Assembly: GCF_047663525.1 (NCBI RefSeq)
Contig: NC_092611.1
Span: forward strand, 4,315,001 to 4,379,000
Length of the DNA stretch: 64,000 bases
Direction of reading: 5' to 3'
Origin: Anas platyrhynchos
Lineage: Eukaryota; Chordata; Aves; Anseriformes; Anatidae
The translations under genes were made by a program, and so were the position numbers. The notes below the pieces were generated by a model that saw only the letters and a program-made list of their open reading frames with translations, ran no database searches and was not told the origin of the DNA. This document shows positions 17,644-31,000 of the stretch, piece by piece. The first letter of the stretch is position 1. Each line of letters starts with the position of its first letter.

Positions 17644-20600
17644 GATGGATCGCTTCAATGTCATGCCTTCAGGATGAAAGCATGGGGAAGGTGATGTCCG
17701 GATTCCAAGCTGTTTGGAGGGTGAATGAAAATCAAAGGGACCGGGCTGTGGGGGACGATGTCATTCCATGTCCCCAGAGAAAGGGGCAAGGATGGAAAGG
17801 ATGGGGCATGTCACTGCAATTTTGCGTGTTTTCAAATAAAATTTAAGAGGGTGAAAGAGGTAAGTGGAGCAGCCTCTTTGCCACAGATTTTGGTGTACCT
17901 GGGAGATGGGGCATTTGCCTGGCGGGGTTCAGTGTGGAGGGAGAGCCTTTGGAGCAAGACGAAAGCTTCTGCAGGACTGGGTTGGACATACAGATACTGC
18001 TGGTAGGTCTCTGAGACCTGGGCTGTGCAGCAACCTCAGCTCAGGCGTGGCTTTTCTTCTCAGCCAGCTGTATTCCCTCCCCAGAGCTGGTCGCTTCCAC
18101 TGCGGACAGCAACAAAACCTCAGTGCCTGCTTTGCACTTGGTGCCCATGTTGTTTTTTTGTTTTCTCTTACATCCTTCATTTGTTTAGCAGTTAAACAGC
18201 ATAGGGAGATGCTTCCTGTCATCAAGATCAAAACCTAATTTAGAAGCTGTCATTAAACAGGATTAGTGAAAACAGCAAGTTCATCAGAAAGTGGAGACGT
18301 TTAAAGTGGTTGTGCCATGTCCCTTTTTAAGGGCTGGGCAAACAGCTTTGCTGTTGTTTTTAATACCTTTGCTGAGCTTCTCCCCAAACACACACAGAAA
18401 CAGCTTAGCCCAAACTCTACTGCTGGTCTGCACAGTTTCAAAAACACAGCCAAGCCCTGGGAGGAAAGAAAAACCCACCCTGGCTTGAAGCAGTCACAGT
18501 TCCCAGCCCTGCACAGTCCCTGGAATTGATCACTTCAGATTTCATTTAATTGCATTTTCTCCCTTTGGAGCAGGGCTGGAAGAAGACCAACATGTGCTGT
18601 TGGCAGTGTTGTGCCCATTGAGGAAAGGATCTTGAGGAGCAAAGGAACCAAGGTGAGTACAGCTTTTGGCCTCCCACATTTGACACGGACACAAGTGGCT
18701 CTGACTTGTATTTGGGGCTGTAAAGCTGGCTGGCACGCGTGAGCCGTGATTTCCCCAGGAAATCTGATGTCGTTAGCTGGTGCTGATGTACATCTTCTGC
18801 GCCTGAGTGAGAGCTTCAAATGTGCTACGTGGAGGTGATGTGCTCTGGTTATTAATAACTCTCATGGGACTAGAAGCAGGGTCATTCGGTCAACTTGTTA
18901 TAGACTAGCTGCCATTAACGGGAAGCTTAGTGCATAGGTCGTAACCCTATGTTCTGTACTTTGATTGAAAAGAAGGGGAAAAAAAATCCTCTTTTCCCCT
19001 TTGATCAACTAATGTCACTTTTTTCCCATTTTTTCTTGTCTTGCTATTATGTAGGGAATTTGGATCCTCTCTCTTACTGACGGAATTTTGCTATTTAAAG
19101 CTTAGATCTTTAGCAGAGATGTTTTTTCTTTCCTTGAAGAAACACAAATAAGGGCAAATACTTAATGATCATTTTGATGAGCTTAGCAGGACCACGTTCT
19201 GAGCCTATAGTGAATACCCAAAGGTTTCTTTGAATAGCGTGCACAAAATTACCTGCCATCTAGCTGGGTGATAGAGGTCCCATATTTGAGATATGACTCA
19301 TGTTTATTGGGTCAATAGAGTAGAAAGAAATAAGCAGATTGTTGTCACTGTAATTGCATTGTAGAGCGGTTCCTAGCTAGCCTCCATATGGAATTTATAT
19401 CCTCTATAACAAACCTTTAACCCAAAGCGCTCCTTCCCTTTGAAACTGGAAGGCGATAAAACTCACCGACTAGACAGCGGTATCGGTTAGGAAAGTCTGC
19501 ACTGTCTGCCCCAAATCTGGCCATACTGGTCACAAACTGAGGACAGAGATGGGTGATCCTGAATTCAGGTGGTTGTATAGACCTGTGACATCTCCCTCTG
19601 TGTGATCCCTGCCCCTTCGAGGTGGGTTATGATGTGTGCCTGGGTGGGTTTAATTACCGGGGACCTGATAATTACACACAACCCCAGCTTCTGCTGTTCC
19701 CCTGCTGGTGTAGTAGCACCGTTTTGTGCAAGAACATCTAATTCCTTGTGGGGCTCTCATGGCCCATCTGTGCTTTAGGTCCCCAGAGAGGCAGCAGCAA
19801 TGTGGACGTGCTGCTCCGGGGCTGAAATTTTTTTCTCATGGTCTGAGGCTTCTGGAATTACCTTGGCCAGAAAACAAAGCCTCGATCTGCACGTTTGCAA
19901 GTCATTAATGCTTAACTAAATGGCACCGCCAGAGCCAGGAACTAAGGTAATGCTTACCTGCTTTTTATCACCATTTCCTGTCCATTAGCATACCGAGACC
20001 AGTGTTTTTAGTGGCAAATATTCTCTGTTGCACAATTACAGCAGGGAATTAATTCAGCTACTCACAGTGCATGCGTGCTGAAGAACCAGACCATCCAAAC
20101 AGCATTTGGTTAAGGATTGCAAGAAAACCAGGGAAAGGGGGAGAGAAGTTTTTCCATTTCCACAAATGCTCTGATGAGGGCAAGTGTCAAGGACAGGATT
20201 TTTCCCTGTGTGAACGTGGGGAATTGGCTGTGAAAGCCTTCAGAGAGATGCCAGTAAATGCAAGGTGTGATTTGAGATACCCCCTCGAGCTGGCAGGAAG
20301 AAGGAGAAACTCCTCGAGACTCCATGGAGGGGGGCTGCTAGAGGACTTGAAGAGCTTTGCTGGCTCTCAGTACCTGGCATCCTCATGCAAAACTTTATTG
20401 TCGTTGCTGAGAGACTTGCTGGAGGTTCATGGTTAAAGAAGAGTTGAAATTAGCACTTTATGCACCACTAAAATCTACTGTTTCAGTTTAATTAAAAAGT
20501 TTCCAAACAGAGTAATTGCTGTTCAGAGGATAACTTGATTTTCTAGGTCACTTTACTCATCTAGAACAAGCATATTTTATTTTATTTTAATAAGTCTTAA

Positions 20601-21924
20601 TGTATTTCTTGCCTTTCAACTCAGCTGATTTAAATAAGAACAAAAACCAGCACATGCTTACACATACTCTTTAAGGATGCAGAACTTGAATCTCCTCTAA
20701 AACTTATGGGCAGGTAATATATGATAAAAACAAAGTGCAAAACTGCTGATTGCAGCTATTAATGCATTGGCTGGGCCCTAGCTATGCCAACTGCCTGTAC
20801 GTGGCACTACTGCAGAAGGGGTCCCCCAGTTACTGCCAGCCCACCTACATTTGTGCAGGGTGTGCGTGGGCACCTCTGTCATGAGCAAATGCAATGTGCT
20901 GGAAATCCACCAGAGCAACTGTAGGCTGACAGAACTACATTTAGCATGCACGTGTGCCCAGGCAAACAGCCCCTTTGCTAGGGGCTTGAATGGGGGGATG
21001 CGTTGAGAGCATAAGGCGTGAATTATAATTCAGAGAAAAGCAATTGGTAAGGTTTGCTGCAAGCAGCACCGAAATATCTGGCTGTTTTCACTGCTGCTAG
21101 GTGCAACCCAGCTGGGGTCTCACACACACCAGCCACTCGCAGCAGAGAAAGGTTGGCTCTCACAGTTTACCTTCTGCAAGGCCGTTATTTTGGAGGCTGC
21201 CCCTGTTGGTGCAGCTTCTGATTTGAGGGTGGGATGCCTGTAGGCTCGGGCTTTGGAAGATTTGGTTTTGAGGACGTTTATGCAGGTCTGCTGGCTGGCC
21301 TGCTGTGCTGGATGCAGCCTCTCCCTTTCCACCAAGGGCTGAGCACCCTGCCCAGCTAAATGGGTGATCCTGTAGTTCTCGTGGGGCTGTTGCATTTTAC
21401 TTTGGTCTTAAAACCTGGGCTTCAGCATTTCCCTTGTTCAGGCTGAAGAACTTAGCACCACGGTGGGCCGGGTTCTTGGCTGATGGGGGTTCGGCAGCGC
21501 AGATGCTGGGGCTGCGTGTGGATGGTGTGAGGCTGGTCTCGCTGTGGTGCTCTGGCTGTTCTGCTGCTGCGTAATTCTGGGTTTCAGCAGCAGTTACACA
21601 ACATGATGGAGACAAGAAACTAATCGTTAATGTCTTTGTACTAAAATTCATGAGACTCAAGACCAGCAAACACTTTGCCGAATGTGTGTGTGTAAGACGA
21701 TGCTCATAAATCATGCTGTGTGAGAGTCTCAGTGACACTTACATTAGAGTGGCTTTATTGAAATAATGTTCAATTTTCCCCTTGAAGTATCGTCTGTGGA
21801 ATTTAACCTGTCTGGGGCTGCTGGGATCACTCATGTCTTGCCTGACATGTGGATAGGTATATGAATTTTTGGCTGGTGGTTTTTCCAGTGCTGCTTTGAA
21901 AATAGATAGGAACAACTGCAGTTT

Positions 21925-21939
21925 GGGGGGGGGGGGGGG
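21925..21939 (+). repeat. Uninterrupted G15 homopolymer
   Basis: Fifteen consecutive G on the plus strand (C on the minus). Such a run can form a G-quadruplex and is also a frequent sequencing-length error. It lies in the intergenic region. Confidence 0.95.
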
Positions 21940-22586
21940 ATGTAGTAAAAACTAAGTGTGCTGATGTGTTTCACGAAATAAATTGCTGTGTTCATAGGGC
22001 GTCCTTCAGTATCAAACAGCAGCACTGTAGCTTTACGGCCGCTCAGCAAACAAGCAAGATGTAATGTGAATATTGCTTCAGGTGAGAGCAGCTGCCTCCT
22101 AAGGCATAGAAGCACGTGGGCGACTTCAGGTGAGCCCAAAGCTCTGGATATAGTGGTGATATTTCAAATCAAACTCAAAAAATAATTCCAGTCTGGATTT
22201 TAAGCTAAAGCCTGGTAGTAGCTCTTTGTTTTACAGGATGTGATGAGGTTCGTGCAGGTAGGGTATTGTAACACTGTTCTTGGGCTAGCTGTCTGTGCTG
22301 GGTGCTTGTCTGAGAAACACCTGGGATATAAATCCTTAAAAACGTTGTGAACATAGGTGGTTCTGTCCTGCTTCCAGCTAAGCCTCCTTCCTGAGTGCTC
22401 GTAGACAAATCCATGCTAGTACCTGAAAAGTTGAAATAAATGCTTAGGCTGCGCTGTGCAGTGTACCAGGAGCAAGGAGGGTGCTGGGCATGTCAGAGGC
22501 AGCACAGCTGATGAGAAGTGCTCTCTCAAGTCAGGGATTTTAACCATAATGGACAGAATAGAACTGGCAAAATGCCAGAAGATTAC

Positions 22587-22609
22587 TTTTTTTTTTTTTT
22601 TTTTTTTTT
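22587..22609 (-). repeat. T23 homopolymer (A23 on the minus strand)
   Basis: Twenty-three T in a row on the plus strand. On the minus strand it could be a retroposon tail, but no recognisable element or AATAAA was found immediately before it. Confidence 0.9.
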
Positions 22610-25600
22610 AAAGGGAGTTCTGAGGCAGTCAGTCTTCCACTGTGATGGTCAGACTTGAAGCACCAGAAGGGACTAGAAAGCAGAGGAGATATTAGTCAAG
22701 GCAGTGCCATAGGCAGAACAGGAGTTGCTTTCTTCAGATGTTCTTCCTCAACATGCTTAAATAGTTTGTTGTCTCCTGTGTGTGGTAAGGAAAAGCAGGA
22801 CAGGTGATTTTGGCCCAAGCAAGTTGGGAGACTGAGATACACCTGTCCTCTTCCAACTGCCAAATCAAAGGGAACAAAATGAATTTCTCTGGGAAGAAAA
22901 AAACAAACAGCAGGGGAAACTTGACATCATAACCTGCTGTTTGTTCTGGTTTTGTTTTTCTCTCCCCTTTCTTTTCTAGGTCAGCTGTGGGGAGGGAAGG
23001 AAGGGTGCTCCTGAAGGAACAACGCAGGCTGAGCAGGGTTGGTATGGGCACCTCCTGGGGAGCCCAGCCCAGCTCAGCCCTGCTGCTCTGATCTAGCAAA
23101 CCTTTAGTCTTCTTTATGTCCAGCACACCCAAGGCAGCAGGCTGGTTCATGGCTGCAGCTCTTGCTCTGGGTACCTGTGGCTTATTGCATGTGCCAAGGT
23201 ATAAGAGGGTGGGTTTGAATGCCACAAAAGCTTTCCCTAAATGCTTAACGCTATTGCAGGACTATCATTCTCCAAATGTTTTCAACGTGTGTGCCATGTT
23301 GTGGTGGGGACATAAGTGCGAAACAGCTAGATCAAATAAAAAGCTGCCAGCACTGACTGGTAACACAGCTCGAGCCAGTAGCACATCCCCATCTGGGAAA
23401 CTGGAATCGCTTTTATTAGCTATTCACCACAAATGGTCATGAAGAAAGAACAGCAGTTGCCTCTTATTCCTGTCCTAGCTTTCTTTCCCTGGTGAATTCC
23501 ATCATTTCTTTTGGCTGAGGGTGATGGTTTTACTTGTGAATCTATCTGATAACATTTATATATATTAACACTGTATTTGTGATGCATTGTTTTTGCTGGT
23601 CTGACAGCTTATGATGTGCCGCTGCCCTCAGTGCACCACACCAGGTCCCTGTGTCACTTCAACAGCTCCATCACCTGGTGAGGACCATAACTGAGATAGC
23701 AGGGCAAAAAAAAAAGATCTTTGTTCCTTGCATTTTCTTCCTGGGGGCTAGTGGCATACGCTGGGTATGGTACAGCTCCTTTCCATCTTCAGGGAGAGAC
23801 TATTTACAACAAGATGAAGACAAAACAAAACCTAGTTCCTGAATTTGTCAGGCAGGACCTACCTGGAGAAGCTGTGACATGGCTCAGGGAAATGGCTTTG
23901 AAGAGCTGCCTGGGTTTTAACTACAATTTGGACCCCAGAGGTGTCACCTTGTAAACTCTGCATTTAAGAATAGAGCTTTCATTACAATGAAACTTGTTTA
24001 GGCTGCCTTTAAATGCAAAATACTTATCTTAGATAAAATTGTTCATTGTTCTACATGTGGTTAGTAAAAAAGTTTGTGTTTAAATAAGGATTTGTTTGCC
24101 TGTTTCTATGCCCCTGTTGTGGTTTAGTTGAGCTGTTAATTAACATTGCATCTGATCTAAGTGTTACAGAAGTCTTTGGGAGATGCAAGCTGAGAAGAGA
24201 CAGCCTAATCCTGTGTCTACCTTGTCTTTCCAAGAGAGTCTGATGAAGAAGAATTTATTTTTTTTTTATGAGGTATATATGCATGTATCTAAAATTAGCT
24301 ATAATATTTTAAATCATGAAACTGGTGATTGGAGCTGCACTTTCCATCACCTGTAGTGATGCTATTGAGCTGTTGGGCCAGGCTTAAATGCAATGATGGA
24401 GACTGTCCTGTCTAACAGACAGACAGGGACGTGTAAACATGGCTGTAAAGCCACCTTGTTAGCTCCGCAGGGATGATGAAGAGTTAGCAGACAACCATAT
24501 CTATTTGTGTTTTGATGGCAAGCTTTTATTGTGTGTTAGGTTTTATTCTGTGTGCTGCCTGACTTCTCTTGGTGCTACGATGTACCTGTTACCTACAAGA
24601 TGCTTGTAAAAGCTTCAGAATAAATGATAACTCACAAGAATGGCATAAATAACTCAGTCCAGCTCATGTCCTCTACTTTAACTCTACTCAAGTAAAACAC
24701 AAGCCTACCTATCAAAATAGATTTATTACTTAAAATAAAAACATTTTGGTTGAACCCTTCTTGTATTGGCATCAGGAACCCTGCAGAACTCCTTGCCATA
24801 TCCAAACCAAAACCAAAAAACTAATGAGATGAGCAATAAAAAACATCAGGCTGGAGCCTTAAAAAAAATAAAATAAAAATCAGAGCCCCCTTCTCCTAAA
24901 GATTTTTCATTTAAAGAAAAAAAAATAAAAAGCTTCCCCGCAAAATAAAATTATAAAGTTAAGCATTTTTATTCAGATATACACAGGGAAAAAAAAAAAA
25001 AAACACCATCTGTATAATAGCTTTTTTACACACAAAAACACCATTATGCATACATAGTAAAAAAGTGAAATATCTTCTGTGTGAGCAGAAATTGAAGCTT
25101 CAGCACAAAAGAATAAACATTTAAAAGAAAAGACAGATGTAGAGCTTTGCTGGACAGGCTCCGTCCTTTCCCCCTTGCTGTATTAGCTATATAGAGCTGT
25201 AACAGGATACTAAAATATCTTCAAAGTGAGCCAATTTCTAAAGAAAAAGAGCACTGTCCAAAACATCTAAACCAAGAGCTAATGATTAATGATATGTCAT
25301 GATACTTAATGATACCTGATCGTGTCCAGCGCAGCACTACTGCTGTGCTGGACAGAAAACTGATTTCTGAGGAAGACTTAATGCCACTAATAGTTTTGGT
25401 TCACAAGAAATTCAAGTGTTATCTATTTTTGCAAAGAAACTTAAGCAAACAGGCTTGTAAGTAAAATATAAGGACCTTTCAGTTCCTTCTCTGGCCAATA
25501 GTTCTTGGCACGTCACCTTGGAAAATGAAGAATGCCTCACCACCCACAGCAGGAACACCTTCACAGGGCCCTGATGTTCTTGATCCTCACCCTTAAAACA

Positions 25601-27950
25601 AGCAGACAGCAGTAAGAAAAACCTCCCAGAATTATGGGGAGGGGGACACCATCTTTTCACAAGGGATTATCACGTTAAATAAATGGCATAGCTGCAGCTA
25701 GGCTGCATGACCCTGCAGCTGCCATACCACTCTGGAGAAGCACCACAGGCTGGAGCTGATGCTCTGTTCCACAGGAGCAGCAAGTATTAGCTGCAAAATT
25801 CAGCCCAGAAGCAAAAACCCACCAATTTTCCCCCATCATAAACACATCCTGGCAGAAAACAGCTGGACCCTTGCCTTGCCCACAGCTTTCCAGCATGGAA
25901 ATACTTGTGTTGCAATGAGCTGTTCCCCAAAGAAGCTGCGTGAGGAACACCTGCTTCCTCTGGACCTCAGCACCTGCTGAAAGCTCACATCCACAATCAC
26001 TTCTTCCCAGGGCAAGACCAAGTCTTGAGGCCTGTAAACCAGATTAGAGAGAACAGGTAGCAAGAACTGACAGCCGGGACCCTTCACTAAACTCAGCTTC
26101 CCGAATGACACTGAAATCAGGTCTAGCATCACAAGGATGACATCCCTAGGATGCACACTAATAAGTGCATCTGCCCAGAGGAAGAAAAAGGTTTCACTTA
26201 ATAGGGCAAGGGAATTCTCCTTCAGACTCTACTGATCCAACATAATAATGCAGCTAATTTTTTGTGCCCCCAAACCCACAGAGAGGGTAGGGAGCAGCTG
26301 CAAGAACAAGCAGCATTACCCTCAGTGCCTGAGCTCCCAGTCTGACTCTGGAGCCATCCCTTTCCACAACAGTCTGCGAGATGCCCTCCAGACGTCCCCT
26401 CCAACCTACATTTCTCCATGAGCCTGCACCAGCTGCAGGATTATTCCCTGCCAAGGCACCGTGCTGGAGGAACCGATTGTCGCTCACCTTGTGCTGGCTG
26501 ACACAGCGCCAGCCCGGGGAGATTCGGCTTTGCTCTGTTCTTGTGCCAGGCTGCGCTGCGTAAACCACAGGCCCAAATCCACCCAACACAGCCGCTGTCT
26601 GAGCCACCCAGCAACAAAAAAAAAGCCTGAATTATAATGCCTCTTTTTATCCAGATTGGCTCTGCTGCTGCTTGCAGGACTGCTCGGTGTTCACAGTCGA
26701 GGCCTGGGGGCACTGGGCACAGCTCCACAGAAGAAGCCGGCCCACCACGGGCCCACCTCAGCCTGTAGGCCCGATCCCTGCCTCCATCTGCTCAGAAAAC
26801 CTTTACACCCCTTACTCTCTGCAGGCCCTTTGCCCAAAGCTTAAAAAAATAAAAAATAAAAAGAAATAAATTTAAAAAATCCATCCTGGCTCCATCTCAC
26901 AGGTCATTCAGCCGGGTTTTGGGCTTCTCCAACTAGCCAAACTCCTTCAGGAATTCCTCCTCCACAGGAGGGGCCTGGATAGTGGCTCGGATGCAACCCT
27001 AACACCAATCTGATCTACATTGTCCACGCAGGCCAGTATGAGAACAAGCAGGCATCCCTCAACCTCTTTAACGTTAGCACCGTAATACATGTATACAAAG
27101 GAGGGAATTTCAAAACAATTTAAGCTCATACTTGTTTCTGCCAGTATAAGGCGACTGTGTTGCCAGCCAGCCCATGAGCAAATGGCTACCAAAGGGTACC
27201 CAGGCTCCTTCCTGCCATCACCTCCCCAAAAATTCCTCAGCCCAGAGGGGAGAGCAGGTGAAGAGGCCCTGCTAAAGGCAGGGCTTGCTATCACGTGGCA
27301 GCACTGAAGCAGGCACTGCCAAGCACAGGCTGGCTTGCACGGACACCATCCCAGCAGGCAGCGGTGCTAGCTGGCACGATCTTGGCCTCAGCGATTTGTG
27401 CCAAGGGTCTCAAGGCCACAGCACCAAAGACACCTCTCAGCTTTACAGCTATGTGCAGATCCCTGCAATCACCATGGCTGACAGGTGAAGTAAAATATCT
27501 TTTTGTTTTGTGATTAACTCAATTTCTTACAGGAAACGTGTCCTCTTCTTCCTCGGATGGAAGAAAACCCGGAGCTCCTGGCAAAGCCCACGGTGTGCTG
27601 CAGTCTTGGAAGCAAGCAGGCTGTGCACCAGGGGCAGCCTTGGCGGTACAGGCAGAAATCGCATCCTCCTGCTCCCCCGGAGCACGGCCTCCTGCAAGGA
27701 GCAGCGAGGCACAGCCCACGTGAGCAGTGGTTTTAAACCAGAGCAAAGCCTCCATTTATTGCTCTGCAGGCAGGCAGGGAAAAGCCACAGTTGTGCAGGC
27801 AGGGGCTTGGAAGAGGCCTGCGAGGCTTTTGCATGTCCGTGCTGTCCCCAGCTGGAGGACACAAGTGCTCCCTGATGCTCACAGGGGGCAGGTGAGGAGG
27901 CCAAGGGGCTGAGGGCACCTTCCTGGGGAATCCTCGCTCCCAGATGAAAG

Positions 27951-28007
27951 CAGGGCACGGTGAGAAAATCAGGGTATGGTGAGAAAAGCAGGGCACGGTG
28001 AGATCCC
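27951..28007 (+). repeat. Three tandem copies of a 19-nt unit
   Basis: Units at 27951-27969, 27970-27988 and 27989-28007 share CAGGG..(C/T)A.GGTGAGA. The first two differ at three positions; the third diverges at its end. Each copy contains GGTGAGA, a donor-like word, but no linked exon is evident. Confidence 0.85.
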
Positions 28008-31000
28008 GGGGCTGGGCTGCCTGCAGGGTGGCCAGGAGCCCAGGCACAGGAGGGAGGATTTGGACCAGTTTCTGTTGCCGTGGAGACAACGGGGACTTGG
28101 AGGATGCTACAGAGAAAATTCACAGGTAAAACTGGCTGCCCCTGCCCCTTCTGGTCTCAGATCAAGAACAAAAGGACCATCTGGGACAGGCAAAGGCATG
28201 GCAAACAAATAGGCTAAGTCATGTACTTTTCCACAACACTCACAATCCCACAAAGCCGAGGGAGGGAGGACAGGGAAGCACAGGAGTCTAGAAAACAGGA
28301 ACATCCCCAAGCTGTTCCTGGTACAGCTAGCAATTTTGGAAGAGGATATTAAGCTTCCTGGACCGTGTTCAGTTATCTCCTCAGCTCTTAACTCTGATAC
28401 TGCAGAGTCTTTACCCCCTCCCACTGCCGTGCATCACGGCAACCTTTTCAAAGATGGGACCGCTCACCTTAGGCCCCAGCCTTTCCCGTCACCCTCAGTC
28501 CAACACAGCTGAGCACTGGGTTTGCTCAGTGTGCTGCTGGCAACAGGCAAGGCAGCCTCTCAGAGAACCTCCCAGATGCCATCCAGAGGCTGGTTGATGT
28601 TATTTAATGAGTGCCTCATTCAGTCCCCTGCCTGCTCCCAGCTTGCTCTCAGGAAGAAGAGCTGCTCGAAACAAAACAATCAGAATTAAATTGTCCTGGC
28701 AGACCGCACAGATAGCCCACAGGCCAGAGGTTAAGTACTCCTGCAGCAAAGCACAGGCCCCCCACGGGTCACTGGTAAATACAGCAAAACTCTTGTTATT
28801 TTTAACCTGCTCCTTCCTGCAGGATGGAATCACAGGTACGTACAGCAATGCCTCGCCTCCGCTGTTTGCTGCACTCAGCAGAGCCTCCCCACCACATCTG
28901 CAGCAGTGCTGCTGCTTGGTGCCTGCCCCACAGCTGGGATCACCGGCTGAGCTCGAGAGGAGACATCCCAGGCACTGCACGGGTTAAGGATGTCCTAACT
29001 TCACACGCTGGAGAAACGGCTTTCAAGCCTGCTGCCTTACAGCTCCCCTGGGCTTCCATCCCGTGCTGTTGCCAAGGCTTGCAGCCAGGTGATTTGCACG
29101 TGGTCCCACGGGGGCTTGAGGCTCGAGAGCACAGGCGGCTTTTTGTTGCGGCTGAGAAATCACTGCCGAGCCAGCACGATGTGGATAGAGCAGGGCAGGG
29201 AGCTGTGGGGTCAGGATTACCGCTCTGCCTAGTTGCCATCCTGCATACAGCTCCGAGATCAATGCTCATCTCCAGCAGCCAACCGTTTCTCAAAAGCTTA
29301 ACTATTTTCACACTTTCCAAAATACCTAACTTCAGCATTAAGCTCCACTTGCCCTCAATTTCTCTGTCTTACTCTTTATTACTCGGCTTGCCAGCTATGT
29401 GTTATTATGTCCTATAAAAATGGGCTTTCTCCCAGCTCATCTGCTTTCAATGTCTGACCCTTGCTGTGCACGCATAAAAGCCTCTGCCATCTCAGTAGAG
29501 TACTGATGCCAAATAATGAGTTACGACTGCTCTGGAGAAGCCCAGACACAAAGAGTTCCCTGCCTGCTGACACCAACTTTAAGCACTGCGCTAACCTTGA
29601 GATCTACAGCTGGCTCCCAGGAACAGCAATGCTCAGTGCTAGGCCATCACAGCTGTAAAGGGGGAAAGCGGAGGCTTTATGTGCTCCAGGTTAATGTTTC
29701 TTTTTGATGGAGCAGCACAGGGGAAGGCACCACATCACCATGTGCTTGGGCCTCTCCCCTCACAAACACCTTCAATCTCTCCGGCTGACCGGGGCTAAGA
29801 ATGGAAAACATGCTCTGTGTGCATCTCAGTAAGTATTGCTTTCCACATTAAAAACAAGTGAGGCTGGTGAAATCAATCTGCCCACATTACATCCACCTAC
29901 CATCGTGCACAGAGTGGTTCCTGTGTACATTACCCCACTGCACACCCTCAGAAAAGCAATTATTAATGAACAGATTTACAATAAGGAGACAAACTGATCC
30001 AGCGCTTCTTCCTCTGCTCCGTGTTCCCAGTTTCCAAAGACATAACCCTGTACAGCAAAAACCCTTTTTACTTAACCACGTCGTTGCCAGCAAAACACAA
30101 ACACAAGGTGCTCCAAGCAAGATGACCAAGGCAAACTGCATTGCTCAACTCTCCCAGAAACACACATCATCACAGGGGGAGCAAGCGTGCTTCCACACCA
30201 GGAATCATCTCTGTACCCCATGAAGGTCTGGGGTTTGAAAGGCTGTGGGCACCTGAGGGAATCTGCTACCCATTTCACCCAGCTACCTACACCTGCTTAA
30301 CTCCATTCAGCACCCATCAGCGCGCCCAGGTCTGCCCTTTGCATTAGGGAGAAGCAGAACAAATTGGAGAGGATTCAGTTCCACCTTAATCCTTCATTCT
30401 GCCAACGCACTCGGAAAGGGAGGACCACATAGCTCCTCTTAAAAGGTTTTCAAATCACAGCTTTCATCTGCCACGCAACTTTCTGAAACACTCTGCAAGG
30501 CTGTCTTTTATCAATAAACTGTTCCACTGTGTTCTGGAGCATGTAATTTTAAGTGTCTTACCATGATGAAAGTTTTGACACTTCCCAAATGAAGGCCAGT
30601 ATCTGCCCTTCATTTGCATGGCTGATACCAGTATCAGCTGGGAGATGTTTTAGCACTTCTTCTTTAGCACTGATCTAGCAAGCATTTTTAAACATTTTAC
30701 TTTTCAGGAGCTGCAGTCAAAATCCATCATAAAGAATCGATCCTGAGCACTCAGCAGTGCGCACCAAAGCATGGAACTAATAGACTTTGATTCAGGCCTG
30801 ATATATTTATTTTGTAGGTCTAATAGAATTTATTGAAGGAAAAATATAATGCCCAAATTCAATTCTGGAATTCAATCCACAGCCTCTATAATTTGTTTCT
30901 TTTTCAGGTCATCCCACCTGCGGGTGCAGCCCGAGAAACAGCTTTGGATTTGAGATTTGCTCCAGCATCATTTAAATGAAATTTACAGTTAAAAATCAAA

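Noticed and set aside
18840..19560. Possible solo LTR because of distinct composition and a TATTTAAA-like box
   Set aside because: No TG...CA ends with matching target-site duplication, primer-binding site or polypurine tract could be identified by eye.
27527..28123. 198-codon minus-strand frame and overlapping plus-strand frames
   Set aside because: Overlapping frames on both strands in a GC-rich patch with a tandem triplicate; no conserved motif.
28824..28846. Strong donor-like CAG|GTACGT in the intergenic region
   Set aside because: No acceptor-bounded coding exon precedes it and no frame there looks conserved.
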